From Ensifer sp. IC3342 (GTDB taxonomy: Bacteria; Pseudomonadota; Alphaproteobacteria; Rhizobiales; Rhizobiaceae): DNA of 64,000 nt. The position numbers and the translations under genes were made by a program. The notes beneath the pieces were generated by a model that made no database searches, was not told where the DNA came from, and saw only the letters and a program-made list of their open reading frames with translations. Positions 1 through 7,817 of this stretch are shown here, piece after piece (positions within the stretch are counted from its first letter, which is position 1; each line of letters opens with the position of its first letter). Where the stretch lies: NCBI RefSeq assembly GCF_020193655.1, contig NZ_JADYVE010000003.1, positions 310,001-374,000 of the forward strand, read 5' to 3'.

Positions 1-224
1 GTTGCCAGCGCCGATCCAGCAAGCAATTTCCGGTTCATGATGGGACTCCATATCCGGTTGAGGATGGAGCTTGGACGACCGCGCATTGCCGTTCCTTGGG
101 CGGCACCCGAATTTTCCGCCGCCTCATCATAGGCTTCCATAGCCGCGGCGAGCGCGCGCGCCCGCGCCTCGCTCGAAGGCGTCGGCGGCAGCTTTCCGGC
201 AAGCTTTTCGAAATCGTCTGTCAT
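1..224 (-). CDS. VWA-domain (YfbK-like) protein, N-terminal fragment
   Basis: Only the first 74 codons lie in the window; the gene continues past position 1. It starts with ATG at 224, two bases beyond the stop codon of the ECF sigma gene, so the two are translationally linked. The visible part is a charged, Ala-rich cytoplasmic N-terminus (MTDDFEKLAGKLPPTPSS...) followed by the beginning of a hydrophobic segment after MNRKLLAGSALA. This layout is familiar from rhizobial von Willebrand factor A proteins that follow an ECF sigma gene. The VWA domain itself is outside the window, so the name rests on the N-terminus and context. An alternative is an anti-sigma factor. Confidence 0.55.
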   Translation of the reverse strand, partial: MTDDFEKLAGKLPPTPSSEARARALAAAMEAYDEAAENSGAAQGTAMRGRPSSILNRIWSPIMNRKLLAGSALA

Positions 225-226
225 GA

Positions 227-754
227 TCACACAGCCTCCTTGCCGAGCATTGTCCGCAGACGCTTGCGCGCCTCATGGACGTGCCAGGAGATGGTCGCCT
301 CGGAGCAGCCGAGCACGTCTGCCGCGGCGGCATGGCTCAAGCCTTCGGCGTAGACGAGCAGGACGGCATCGCATTGCTTCTCCGGCAGCGCCCGGACTGC
401 CGTCCAGAGCGCTTCCTGGCGGTCCTCGTCCTGCCCGTCCGGTATGCCCTGCGCCACTTGATCCGACGCATAGGCCGCGATCTTGCGCTCGTCACGCACT
501 CGACGGCGGCGATGGTCGCGCGCGGCGTTGAGCGTCAGCGTATAGAGCCAGGTGTGGAAACGGCTGGTGCCACGAAAGCCGCGAATAGCCGAGCCGAGGC
601 GAATGCAGACATCCTGCGCGATATCCTCCGCATCGGTCACGTTGCCGGACCAGCGCCAGGCAACCGCGTGGACGAAATCATAGTGGCGCTCGACCAGAAG
701 GCCGAAGGCCTCCCTGTCACCCCTCACCGCCCTTTCAACGAGTTCCGCGTCCAA
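227..754 (-). CDS. ECF-family RNA polymerase sigma factor
   Basis: A 175-residue sigma-70 family protein. Region 2 is visible near residues 10-80 (RHYDFVHAVAWR, DAEDIAQDVC, FHTWLYTLTLNAARD) and region 4 near residues 115-170 (ALPEKQCDAVLLVYAEGLSHAAAA, then the helix-turn-helix). Members redirect RNA polymerase to stress or envelope promoters. The start used is TTG at 754; no ATG gives a full region 2, so the exact start is uncertain. The next gene downstream begins almost at its stop codon (1-224), and that gene is a likely membrane partner. No zinc anti-sigma gene is visible in the window. Confidence 0.85.
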   Translation of the reverse strand: MDAELVERAVRGDREAFGLLVERHYDFVHAVAWRWSGNVTDAEDIAQDVCIRLGSAIRGFRGTSRFHTWLYTLTLNAARDHRRRRVRDERKIAAYASDQVAQGIPDGQDEDRQEALWTAVRALPEKQCDAVLLVYAEGLSHAAAADVLGCSEATISWHVHEARKRLRTMLGKEAV

Positions 755-829
755 GTCCGTGCCCGCTTTCGACCTGTTTCCCCGTTAGACGTCCGTCGGC
801 GACCGTTCCTTGGGCTGCGTTGAAAAAAA

Positions 830-1597
830 TTATCGCGGGAACGAAGCGACGACGGCGATAATCGGCCCGAGTGGGAACAACCGATCGTGACGATTGATCT
901 CCGGTGCATAGAGGCTCGAAATCGTGCCGTCGAGAAAGAGCGCATTCGGGCAATCGAGCGCGTCGCGAAATAGCGTCGCAAAATCATGGAAGCGCACCGG
1001 CCGTTTCGACACCGCGAAGACGACCTCGCCGCCTTTCGTCACGCCGACGCCGTTGCGGGTTTTCAAACTATCGCTGTTCGGCAGGAAGCGCGGATGCAGC
1101 GACTCGTCGATCACCAGCATCGGCCCCGACTGCGTCGCAAAGCGCGGTTTGATACCGGCGGCGTGATAGGCCTCCGCCGCCATCACGCCCGCCTTGCCGT
1201 CACCGATGTAGAAGACGCCGTTCGGTAGCAGATGGAAATTGCCCCATCCGGAATTGGTATTGAGCGACGCCTGCTCCATGCCCTCCTCCACGTGCAGCCC
1301 GACCGGCGACAGATCCTCGTGATACATGCCGCCATTCATGGCGAAGATAAGGTATTCGTCGCGGTGCCGCAGTTCGAGCGACAACGCCTTGAAGGATTTG
1401 AACGGCACGCCCGCGTGGTCCTTATTGTAGAGGCGAATGTCGCTCGCCGCCGGGTCGAATGAGCAGACGACATAGTCCTCGCCGAGATGCTTCACGTCGC
1501 GGCAGGCAGCATCTGCGGCGTCAGCCGGCGAGGGTTTGGCAAAGCCGGCCGTCAGGATGGCGGCGCCGACGAGGAAGGCTTTCGGAAACAGTGGCAT
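830..1597 (-). CDS. Exported phosphodiester glycosidase family protein (NAGPA/DUF2233-like)
   Basis: A 255-residue protein with an N-terminal signal peptide (MPLFPKAFLVGAAILTAGFA) and the NAGPA-type core: the motifs FAMNGGMY near residue 90, SGPMLVID, NGVGVTKGG and the near-terminal LFLDGTISSLY. This Pfam family includes the enzyme that uncovers mannose-6-phosphate in animals; bacterial members act in the envelope on unknown phosphodiester-linked sugars. ATG at 1597 was chosen because it begins the signal peptide; a longer reading to 1636 adds an unlikely leader. It lies upstream of the ECF sigma gene on the same strand, 75 bases away. Substrate unknown. Confidence 0.8.
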   Translation of the reverse strand: MPLFPKAFLVGAAILTAGFAKPSPADAADAACRDVKHLGEDYVVCSFDPAASDIRLYNKDHAGVPFKSFKALSLELRHRDEYLIFAMNGGMYHEDLSPVGLHVEEGMEQASLNTNSGWGNFHLLPNGVFYIGDGKAGVMAAEAYHAAGIKPRFATQSGPMLVIDESLHPRFLPNSDSLKTRNGVGVTKGGEVVFAVSKRPVRFHDFATLFRDALDCPNALFLDGTISSLYAPEINRHDRLFPLGPIIAVVASFPR

Positions 1598-1684
1598 GGT
1601 TCGCGACTCGAAGCGGATCGTGACGTAGCATCGCATGGATTGCGGCGAAAATTGCAGCTTGCGTTCGCGATCGCGGAAAGCCCC

Positions 1685-1835
1685 TCATCTGCCTGCCGGC
1701 ACCTTCTCCCCGCAAGCGGGGCGAAGGGACCCTCCGCGGCGGCTCGCTCGGCTAGCCGAACTGGAAGAAGGGACAAGCCGCGCGCCCTTTTAAGTCCCCT
1801 CTCCCCGCGTGCGGGGAGAGGGTCAGGGTGAGGGG
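1685..1835. repeat. Rhizobial palindromic intergenic repeat
   Basis: Two GC-rich palindromes sit between convergent/adjacent genes. The clearer one has arms CCCCTCTCCCCGC and GCGGGGAGAGGG separated by GT (1797-1822), followed by the tail TCAGGGTGAGGGGCAA. An earlier related hairpin is at about 1700-1725 (CTCCCCGC AA GCGGGG). This kind of unit is common between genes in rhizobia. It could act as a transcription stop for the gene ending at 1849, but no T-run follows on either strand. Confidence 0.6.
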
Positions 1836-1848
1836 CAATCCGGGTCGG

Positions 1849-2547
1849 CTACAAACTCAGCGCCGCCATATGGAAACGCAGTTGCTGACCCGAATAACGA
1901 TAATCCCTCCCCACCGGACAGGCATCGCGCGAAAGGCAGCCGTGAGCGAGACAGCCGGCCGCCCCCGCCTGCGCCCTCAAATGGGCACGACAGCGCCCGA
2001 CATCGAATGTGCGGGCGGCCAAGGCGTCGGCCGGACAGGTGGAGATGCACGACTTTTCCACACAGGCATCGCAAGGATGGCCAACTGAAACTTTTCCCGT
2101 CGGCGGCAGTACCCGATCAAGGCCGAGCGCGCCGCGATAGCCGTGCCACAGGCCGTATTGCGGGTGAATAAGGATCCCGAGCGGCGAAGGCCTTAGCCCC
2201 TCCGCCCGTATGGCCCACTGCTGGAAGGGCTGCCAGGGCGGATCGGACGGGAAATAGGCCGAGGCGCCGGCCCCTTCCGCGACAGGCCGGATCACCCGCT
2301 TCGACCAGTTGTCGAGCGGATCGGCTCCGCCGCGGTCCGGTTCGCGCTCCCTCCAGCGGGTGAAAGGCTCCCAGAGCGAGCCGCCGACATTGCCGATGAG
2401 AACGACGCTCGCCGCGGGTTTGCCATCCGCGAGCATCGGGCCGACCTCGCCATCGGCAAAGTTCACCGTGCCGCGCAAAAAAAGACCGTGCGGCGCGAGC
2501 GCCGCACGGATTGTTTCAAGCAATTCGTCCGCCGATGGAACCGTCAT
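1849..2547 (-). CDS. Iron-sulfur protein with QueG/CblC-like cobalamin-binding region
   Basis: A 232-residue protein starting with ATG at 2547. Residues 124-139 (GILIHPQYGLWHGYRG) resemble the conserved 'IHPxxGxW..RG' stretch of the MMACHC/CblC, QueG and reductive dehalogenase cobalamin-binding fold. After it comes a ferredoxin-type module: Cys159, 162, 167 and 171 (CxxCxxxxCxxxCP), with a second set at Cys186, 199, 204 and 210, compatible with two [4Fe-4S] clusters. It follows the MttB-family gene on the same strand, 107 bases downstream. The inferred role is electron delivery to, or handling of, the corrinoid cofactor of that system. A generic ferredoxin annotation is the conservative alternative. 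Confidence 0.6.
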   Translation of the reverse strand: MTVPSADELLETIRAALAPHGLFLRGTVNFADGEVGPMLADGKPAASVVLIGNVGGSLWEPFTRWREREPDRGGADPLDNWSKRVIRPVAEGAGASAYFPSDPPWQPFQQWAIRAEGLRPSPLGILIHPQYGLWHGYRGALGLDRVLPPTGKVSVGHPCDACVEKSCISTCPADALAARTFDVGRCRAHLRAQAGAAGCLAHGCLSRDACPVGRDYRYSGQQLRFHMAALSL

Positions 2548-2654
2548 TTCGGTTTCGGCCCGTGTAGTTCGTAATGCGGGCGCCAGACGTCCTTCTGGAT
2601 CATGTCGGCCACCTGCGCCCTGCCGCCTTGCTCCCTGGCTCGCTCGGGAGCCTT

Positions 2655-4229
2655 TCAGGTGAAGGCGTCCGGCATGGAGTCCTTGCGCTTGGCGATATAG
2701 TCCTTCAGGGCCTCGTCGATTGCCGGATCGAGGTAAGGCGCCTCGTAATGTTCGAGCCAGCTGCGCGCGAGCGCGTTGGCACGCTGTTCGATCCGCTTCT
2801 CGCCTTCGATTTCCCACTGCTCGAAGGAATTGTTGTCGGCGAGCGGCGAGCGGTAGAAGGCGGTCTGGAAGTTCGCCTGGGTATGGGCGCAGCCGAGATA
2901 GTGGCTGCCTGGGCCAACCTCGCGGATCGCGTCGAGCGCCTGCGCGTTTTCGGAAAGGTCCACGCCTTCGGCCATCTTCTGCATCATGCCGAGCTGGTCC
3001 TGGTCGATCATGAATTTCTCGTAGGACGAGACGAGACCGCCTTCCAGCCAGCCGGCCGCATGCAGCACGAAGTTGGTGCCGGCAAGCAGCGTCATGTTGA
3101 GCGTGTTCGCAGACTCGTGCGCGGCCTGCGCATCCGGAACCTTGGAGCCGCAAAGCGAGCCGCCGGTACGGAACGGCAGACCGAGGCGGCGGGCGAGCTG
3201 TGCCGCGCCGTAGGAGACTAGCGACGGTTCCGGCGTGCCGAAGGTCGGCGCACCCGACTGCATCGAGATCGAGGCGGCAAAGGTGCCGAAGAGCACCGGC
3301 GCACCCTTGCGGATGAGCTGGGTGAAAGCCGCACCCGCCAGCACTTCGGCGAGAATCTGCGTCAGCGTGCCCGTGACGGTGACCGGGCTCATCGCGCCCG
3401 AAAGGATGAACGGCGAAACCACGCAAGCCTGGTTGTGGCGGGCATAGACCTTGGCGGCACCCAGCATCGTCTCGTCGAAGACCATCGGCGAGTTGGCATT
3501 GATGAGGTTGAGCGTAACCGTGTTGTTCTCGACGAAATCGTCACCGAACAGGATCTTTGCCATCGCCACCGTGTCTTCGGCGCGTTCGGGCGCCGTTACC
3601 GAGCCCATGAAGGGTTTGTCGGAGTACTTGATATGGCTGTACACCATATCGAGGTGGCGCTTGTTGACCGGGATGTCGACCGGCTCACAGACGGTACCGC
3701 CCGACGAATGCATCGACGGCGCCAGGTAGGCGAGCTTCACGAAATTGCGGAAATCCTCGATCGTCGCATAACGGCGGTTGCCGTCGAGATCGCGCACGAA
3801 GGGCGGGCCGTAAACCGGCGCAAAAACCGTCGCCTTGCCGCCGATATGGGCGTTGCGCTCAGGATTGCGCGCATGCCATGTGAAGTCCGACGGCGCGGTC
3901 TTCAGAAGTTCGCGGCAGAGCCCCTTCGGGAAGTGAACGCGCTGGCCGCGCACGTCGGCGCCGGCTGCCTTCCAGAGATCGAGCGCTTCGGCGTCGTCAC
4001 GAAACTCGATGCCGATCTCTTCGAGAACGGTATCCGCATTGCGCTCGATAAGCTGCAGGCCTTCCTCGTCCAGCACTTCGTATTCGCGAATCTTACGCTG
4101 GATATAAGGCAGAGACGGTCCCGGGCCGCCGCCGGTGCGCGATGCCCGGCGCGCCGCCGCTCCCCGTCCCTCGCCACGCGCGCGGCGTCCGCCGCCTTCG
4201 ACCGCGCCTTGTTCTGTCACGTCGCTCAT
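2655..4229 (-). CDS. MttB-family corrinoid-dependent methyltransferase, non-pyrrolysine type
   Basis: A 524-residue member of the trimethylamine methyltransferase (MttB) superfamily. It transfers a methyl group from an N-methylated or quaternary amine to a cobalt(I) corrinoid protein. Family blocks are visible: HARNPERN, FAPVYGPPFVRDLDG, a TIM-barrel core through NANSPMVFDETML, SPFILSGAMSPVT, GTPEPSLVSYGAAQLARRLGLPFRTGG and the C-terminal GPGSHYLG plus NNSFEQWE. The reading frame has no internal amber codon, so unlike archaeal MttB it does not use pyrrolysine. Known non-Pyl relatives act on glycine betaine (MtgB), proline betaine (MtpB) and carnitine (MtcB). A basic Gly/Arg-rich tail of about 38 residues precedes the fold. 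Partners: corrinoid protein at 6166 and the THF genes at 11610-16777. Substrate not predictable. Confidence 0.88.
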   Translation of the reverse strand: MSDVTEQGAVEGGGRRARGEGRGAAARRASRTGGGPGPSLPYIQRKIREYEVLDEEGLQLIERNADTVLEEIGIEFRDDAEALDLWKAAGADVRGQRVHFPKGLCRELLKTAPSDFTWHARNPERNAHIGGKATVFAPVYGPPFVRDLDGNRRYATIEDFRNFVKLAYLAPSMHSSGGTVCEPVDIPVNKRHLDMVYSHIKYSDKPFMGSVTAPERAEDTVAMAKILFGDDFVENNTVTLNLINANSPMVFDETMLGAAKVYARHNQACVVSPFILSGAMSPVTVTGTLTQILAEVLAGAAFTQLIRKGAPVLFGTFAASISMQSGAPTFGTPEPSLVSYGAAQLARRLGLPFRTGGSLCGSKVPDAQAAHESANTLNMTLLAGTNFVLHAAGWLEGGLVSSYEKFMIDQDQLGMMQKMAEGVDLSENAQALDAIREVGPGSHYLGCAHTQANFQTAFYRSPLADNNSFEQWEIEGEKRIEQRANALARSWLEHYEAPYLDPAIDEALKDYIAKRKDSMPDAFT

Positions 4230-4396
4230 TCGCTCATTCCTCTCCCGCCGCGCCTCTTCGATTGGGTAAGGGACACGGCAACGCTTTGATTAAGTGGCAC
4301 ATATTCCTTCCGAAGGTCGAGGCCAACGGTCGAAACCATGCACCGGGATCGATTTTTGACTAATGCTACCAAGCCGCCGGACCGGTACGGGTCTCA

Positions 4397-4417
4397 ATGC
4401 GCCAACGCGTGGCGCAT
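4397..4417. other. Inverted repeat between DUF2721 gene and mttB-like gene
   Basis: A perfect inverted repeat, ATGCGCCA-ACGCG-TGGCGCAT, lies 22 bases after the stop of the DUF2721 gene and about 170 bases before the mttB-like start (both genes on the minus strand). No T-run follows on either strand. It could be an operator for the methyltransferase gene or a processing/termination hairpin for the gene upstream; the sequence does not decide between these. Confidence 0.4.
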
Positions 4418-4438
4418 CTCAGACACTCGCATGAGGGC

Positions 4439-4876
4439 TCAATGGTGATGGTCGGGCTCACTCATAGACAGTCTTACGTCTTGCAGGAATCGCACAAACG
4501 AACCCAGCAAAAAACACAAGGCCACAATGAACAGGACCGCTGCGCCCGGCTCATGGCGATAACCTAAAAAGGCAACCAGAAATCCCATCAGCAAAAGGAC
4601 AGTGACTCCTATTCCGCCGAATACCGCCAAATGCAGCGCATTGTGCAACAAAGCCTCGCGGCGTTTCAGGCGAGCGATGTCGGCCTTCAGCCACACCCTT
4701 GAGATGTCGTCGTCGGAAATCTGATTAAGGCTTCGGATTCGGTCCGTTACCCTTGCCATTCGACCGACCAGGATCGTCACCAGTGCCGCAATGGCATTAA
4801 GCAGAAACGCTGGTGCCACCGCGTGGGAGATCATGGTTGAAAGTTGCGCGGCGTCCACAGATAACTCGGGGCGCAT
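4439..4876 (-). CDS. DUF2721 family membrane protein
   Basis: A 145-residue protein with one hydrophobic segment near the N-terminus (AVAPAFLLNAIAALVTILV) followed by the family's RMARVTDRIRSL region, a basic helix (KADIARLKRREALLHNALHLAVFGG) and two further membrane segments. This matches the DUF2721 layout; function unknown. ATG at 4876 was chosen because it is preceded by an AGG motif at good spacing and gives the usual family N-terminus; longer starts to 4924 or 4948 (TTG) are possible. The tail is His-rich (PDHHH). It sits inside the one-carbon region but nothing ties it to that pathway. Confidence 0.75.
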   Translation of the reverse strand: MRPELSVDAAQLSTMISHAVAPAFLLNAIAALVTILVGRMARVTDRIRSLNQISDDDISRVWLKADIARLKRREALLHNALHLAVFGGIGVTVLLLMGFLVAFLGYRHEPGAAVLFIVALCFLLGSFVRFLQDVRLSMSEPDHHH

Positions 4877-5226
4877 TTCAAACCTGCCTACGTCTACCAT
4901 ACCGGACTCGTCGCGCCGGAGCATGCCACCGATTGAACTTTGCGGCAATTCGGCCCTTGTGCTCCGCGTCGCACCGGCAAGGACACATCGTCGCCGCGAT
5001 GGCGCTCGAGGCGACTCGCTCGCACCACGGTCTTGTTACATTGTCGCGGCAAGCGTAGGCTGAAAATGCGAGGTGTCATCGGATCTCGCGCCTGGCTTTC
5101 GCTGGCCGTGGGGGAAACGATGGAACCAAGGATCGCATCCGAGTCCAACCTCATCTACCGCCTCGCCGGTCGCGTGATTGGTTTCACCCGTGCGGGTGTC
5201 CGCTACATCAGAGGTCCGCGACGCCT

Positions 5227-5886
5227 ATGAGTGCCTCGGCTCAAGCCCTGCGCGACGAGCCGCGGTGGGCTCCCATGGTCGCGATACTCTCCGTGTTCGG
5301 CTTGCTCGCAGTTTTACCTCACCACGTTTACGTGATGCCGGCGTGGGTGTCCTATGGGGTTGTGCTCGCGGCACTTATTCCCATGGCCGTCGTCACATTC
5401 AGGAATGGCAACATTCTATGGCTGCGAATTGAGCGAGCGGCGATTATGTTGCTTGCGACGGTGTATGCCGCCAACACGGCTGCGGAACTCGCCGACATGA
5501 TCGGTATCATTACGCTTCATCCGCCGGAAACCCGTGCGGTTTCGCTACTTTCCTCGTCGCTTGCGATTTGGGTCACGAACGTTCTCACGTTTTCGCTGAT
5601 TTACTGGCAAATCGATCGAGGAGGCCCCTACGGTCAGGTGCGCGGGGCGAACCAGAAACCGGATTGGCTCTTTCCGCAGGCAACGGCACCCGAAGAAACC
5701 TCACCCGATTGGCGGCCACTGTTCCTCGACTACCTGTCTCTCGCGTACAATATGGCTGCGGGATTTAGCCCAGCCGACGTGCTGCCGTTAACGCGACGGG
5801 CGAAGATGCTGACGATGCTCGAAAGCGGGATCTCGCTCTTGACCCTGGTCATAGTCGCGGCCCGCGCGGTCAACGTTCTCCCGTAA
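5227..5886 (+). CDS. Integral membrane protein, DUF1345-like
   Basis: A 219-residue protein with about five predicted membrane helices: residues 17-35, 40-58, 70-90, 100-130 and 195-217. The end (LFLDYLSLAYNMAAGFSPADVLPLTRRAKMLTMLESGISLLTLV, read in parts) resembles the DUF1345 pattern in which a 'Y.S...G......SD....TR..R' loop precedes the last helix; it also resembles small two-TM ion channel pore surroundings. Start ATG at 5227. It is flanked by the minus-strand DUF2721 gene and the corrinoid protein gene, with no operon evidence. Function unknown. Confidence 0.55.
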   Translation: MSASAQALRDEPRWAPMVAILSVFGLLAVLPHHVYVMPAWVSYGVVLAALIPMAVVTFRNGNILWLRIERAAIMLLATVYAANTAAELADMIGIITLHPPETRAVSLLSSSLAIWVTNVLTFSLIYWQIDRGGPYGQVRGANQKPDWLFPQATAPEETSPDWRPLFLDYLSLAYNMAAGFSPADVLPLTRRAKMLTMLESGISLLTLVIVAARAVNVLP

Positions 5887-6027
5887 CCGGAAGATTTCCT
5901 CCCGTCGCACCACGCGAATGGCTGATATAACGGCTTTGTACTGTTGCATAATTTTACCGGTGAACCGATTCACGAACGCGGAATTATGCGATAGGGACTA
6001 ACCAAGGCATGGCTTGAACGGAGGCGC

Positions 6028-6054
6028 CGTCGTTTTTCATCATATGCGACGTCG
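6028..6054 (+). promoter_or_regulatory. Shared 27-bp motif ahead of corrinoid protein gene (copy 1)
   Basis: The sequence reads CGTCGTTTTT, three variable bases, CATAT, one variable base, CGACGTCG. The same arrangement with identical spacing occurs at 11223-11249, upstream of the MetV/MetF/methyltransferase operon. It lies 112 bases before the corrinoid protein start. CGACGTCG is itself palindromic, extended here to GCGACGTCGC. The motif was found by eye. It is proposed as a common operator or promoter element; the regulator is unknown. Confidence 0.6.
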
Positions 6055-6165
6055 CTTTCGAAAGGAGATTTTTAGGCGTCGACCGCTAAGGATTGGGCGA
6101 CGCGCCCGGATTGTGCCCAGATCACGGCGCCAAGACTACCGTGCCAGGAACCGAGGAACCCTATT

Positions 6166-6864
6166 ATGGCAGACGATGAAATCATTCTCGCGGACCTTTC
6201 CGATGAGGAACTCGTGCAGCAGATGCATGACGACCTTTACGACGGTCTCAAGGAGGAAGTCGAGGAAGGGACGCGAATCCTCCTCGAACGGGGCTGGACG
6301 CCCTACGACATCCTGACCCAAGCGCTCGTCGAGGGCATGCGCATCGTCGGCATCGACTTCCGCGACGGCATTCTCTTCGTGCCGGAAGTTCTGCTTTCGG
6401 CCAATGCGATGAAGGCCGGCATGGCGATCCTGCGTCCGCTGCTCGCAGAAACCGGCGCGCCGAAGCTTGGCAAGATGGTCATCGGCACCGTCAAGGGCGA
6501 CATTCACGATATCGGCAAGAACCTCGTCGGCATGATGATGGAAGGCGCCGGCTTCGACGTCGTCGATCTCGGCATCAACAATCCGGTCGAGAACTACCTG
6601 GAAGCGATCGAACGCGAGCAGCCGGATATCCTCGGCATGTCGGCCCTGCTGACGACCACCATGCCCTACATGAAGGTCGTTATCGACACGATGAAGGAAA
6701 AGGGCCTGCGCGACGATTACGTCGTTCTCGTCGGCGGCGCGCCGCTCAACGAGGAATTCGGCAAGGCCGTCGGCGCAGACGCCTATTGCCGTGATGCCGC
6801 TGTCGCCGTCGAGACTGCCAAGGACTTCATGAAGCGCAAGCACAATCGACTGGCAGCCGGCTAA
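6166..6864 (+). CDS. Corrinoid (B12-binding) methyl-carrier protein, MtbC/MttC-like
   Basis: A 232-residue methyltransferase corrinoid protein. Residues 12-95 form the helical cap domain (LVEGMRIVGIDF.., FVPEVLLSANAM). Residues 103-225 form the Rossmann-like B12 domain: GTVKGDIHDIGKNL with the cobalt-ligand His114 in the DxHxxG motif, then SALLTTTM (159-166) and GGAPL (190-194) for the dimethylbenzimidazole tail. It accepts a methyl group from the MttB-like enzyme and passes it to tetrahydrofolate through the methyltransferase at 13405. Start ATG at 6166 with GAGG nine bases upstream. A strong terminator follows, so it is a single-gene unit, preceded by a motif shared with the THF operon. Confidence 0.93.
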   Translation: MADDEIILADLSDEELVQQMHDDLYDGLKEEVEEGTRILLERGWTPYDILTQALVEGMRIVGIDFRDGILFVPEVLLSANAMKAGMAILRPLLAETGAPKLGKMVIGTVKGDIHDIGKNLVGMMMEGAGFDVVDLGINNPVENYLEAIEREQPDILGMSALLTTTMPYMKVVIDTMKEKGLRDDYVVLVGGAPLNEEFGKAVGADAYCRDAAVAVETAKDFMKRKHNRLAAG

Positions 6865-6888
6865 GACCGGAAGGTCTCATTAAAAAAG

Positions 6889-6927
6889 AAGCCGGCTGCG
6901 TGGATGAACACCGCAGCCGGCTTTCCT
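6889..6927 (+). terminator. Rho-independent-type terminator after corrinoid protein gene
   Basis: A perfect 12-bp stem, AAGCCGGCTGCG / CGCAGCCGGCTT, with an 11-base loop, starting 25 bases after the stop codon. A short T/C run follows on the plus strand and an A-run precedes it, so it may work in both directions. Confidence 0.8.
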
Positions 6928-6984
6928 ATATTCAGGGGCAGCGAGGAATGGCGCCGTTCGCAGGCGCGCTTCCCGTCGGAGCCA

Positions 6985-7143
6985 TCAGTTGGCGGCCTTG
7001 GCGACCCTATGGCCGGCGCCCTGTGTGGCGTTCACGGCATTTGCCGTATCCTGTCCCATGCCGCGGATTGTGTTGGCGCAGGAACTCAGGGTTGCCAGCG
7101 CTAACAGAACGGCGCCGATCGTTGCGAGAGTTTTTGTCGTCAT
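6985..7143 (-). CDS. Entericidin-like small lipoprotein
   Basis: A 52-residue protein with a lipoprotein signal: MTTKTLATIGAVLLALATLS followed by the lipobox-type L-S-S-C with Cys22, then a short mature peptide (ANTIRGMGQDTANAV...). The 'CANTxxGxGxDx' start of the mature part is typical of entericidin A/B family proteins, small envelope lipoproteins of uncertain function. ATG at 7143 has AAGGA nine bases upstream, which fits better than the ATG two codons earlier. It is antisense to its surroundings, between the corrinoid protein and DUF1638 genes. Confidence 0.8.
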   Translation of the reverse strand: MTTKTLATIGAVLLALATLSSCANTIRGMGQDTANAVNATQGAGHRVAKAAN

Positions 7144-7182
7144 GACCATGATTCCTTCATGTTGCTGCAAGGCGGAATAAAG

Positions 7183-7803
7183 ATGGAAAACAGACCGTCG
7201 GCAAGAGAACGTGCACAGCCGAAGAAAGTTCACGTCATTGGTTGTGGAGCGATCGCGCGTGAAATCCTCGCCATCTGCGAGGCAAACGGGCTCGATCACA
7301 TCGATCTCCATTGCCTGCCCGCCATCTGGCACAACACCCCGGAAAAGATAACGCCGGGCCTTCGCGAGGCGATCGCCCGGGCGCGTGAAGAGGGCTTCGA
7401 GCGCATCTTCATCGCCTATGCCGATTGCGGCACCGGCGGTGAACTCGACCGACTCTGCGGGGAGGAAGGCGTGACACGCATTCCCGGCCCGCACTGTTAT
7501 TCCTTCTTCGCCGGCAACGCCGATTTCGCAAAGCGCTGGGACGACGACCTCAGCGCCTTCTTCCTCACCGACTTCCTCGCCCGCCAGTTCGAGGCCTTCG
7601 TCATCGAACCGCTTGGCCTCGACCGGCATCCGGAACTGCGCGACATGTATTTCGGTCACTACCGCAAGCTCGTCTACCTCTCGCAGGTGGAGGACAAGGC
7701 GCTACAGGAAAAAGCCCGCCGCGCCGCCGAAAGACTCGGCCTCGAATACGAATATCGCTTCACCGGCTATGGCGACCTGACGCGGTCGCTGATCGACGCT
7801 TGA
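7183..7803 (+). CDS. DUF1638 domain-containing protein
   Basis: A 206-residue protein of the DUF1638 family, recognisable by KVHVIGCGAIAREI (about residues 15-30), the block IAYADCGTGGELD and the PGPHCYSFFAG segment, with conserved Cys and Asp residues that could bind a metal. Function is unknown. The family often occurs beside MttB-type methyltransferases and corrinoid proteins, as here, so a role in methyl donor use or cofactor handling is inferred. ATG at 7183 was preferred over an upstream in-frame codon at 7159 because of the AAGGCGGAA before it. It is transcribed in the same direction as the corrinoid protein gene but separated from it by a terminator and an antisense gene. Confidence 0.8.
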   Translation: MENRPSARERAQPKKVHVIGCGAIAREILAICEANGLDHIDLHCLPAIWHNTPEKITPGLREAIARAREEGFERIFIAYADCGTGGELDRLCGEEGVTRIPGPHCYSFFAGNADFAKRWDDDLSAFFLTDFLARQFEAFVIEPLGLDRHPELRDMYFGHYRKLVYLSQVEDKALQEKARRAAERLGLEYEYRFTGYGDLTRSLIDA

Positions 7804-7817
7804 GTTTTGGATCGAAT

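Noticed and set aside
2548..3426. A long minus-strand frame joining the Fe-S protein upstream into the mttB-like gene
   Set aside because: It runs through the mttB-like gene in another frame, with Arg/Ala-rich composition typical of a shadow; the real Fe-S protein starts at 2547.
4230..4438. Possible cobalamin riboswitch upstream of the mttB-like gene (a TGCCACT on the minus strand)
   Set aside because: No B12-box core or the expected multi-stem layout in the 210 bases; a single short match is chance.
5887..6165. Possible riboswitch in the corrinoid protein leader
   Set aside because: No known aptamer pattern; the region is better explained by the 27-bp shared motif.
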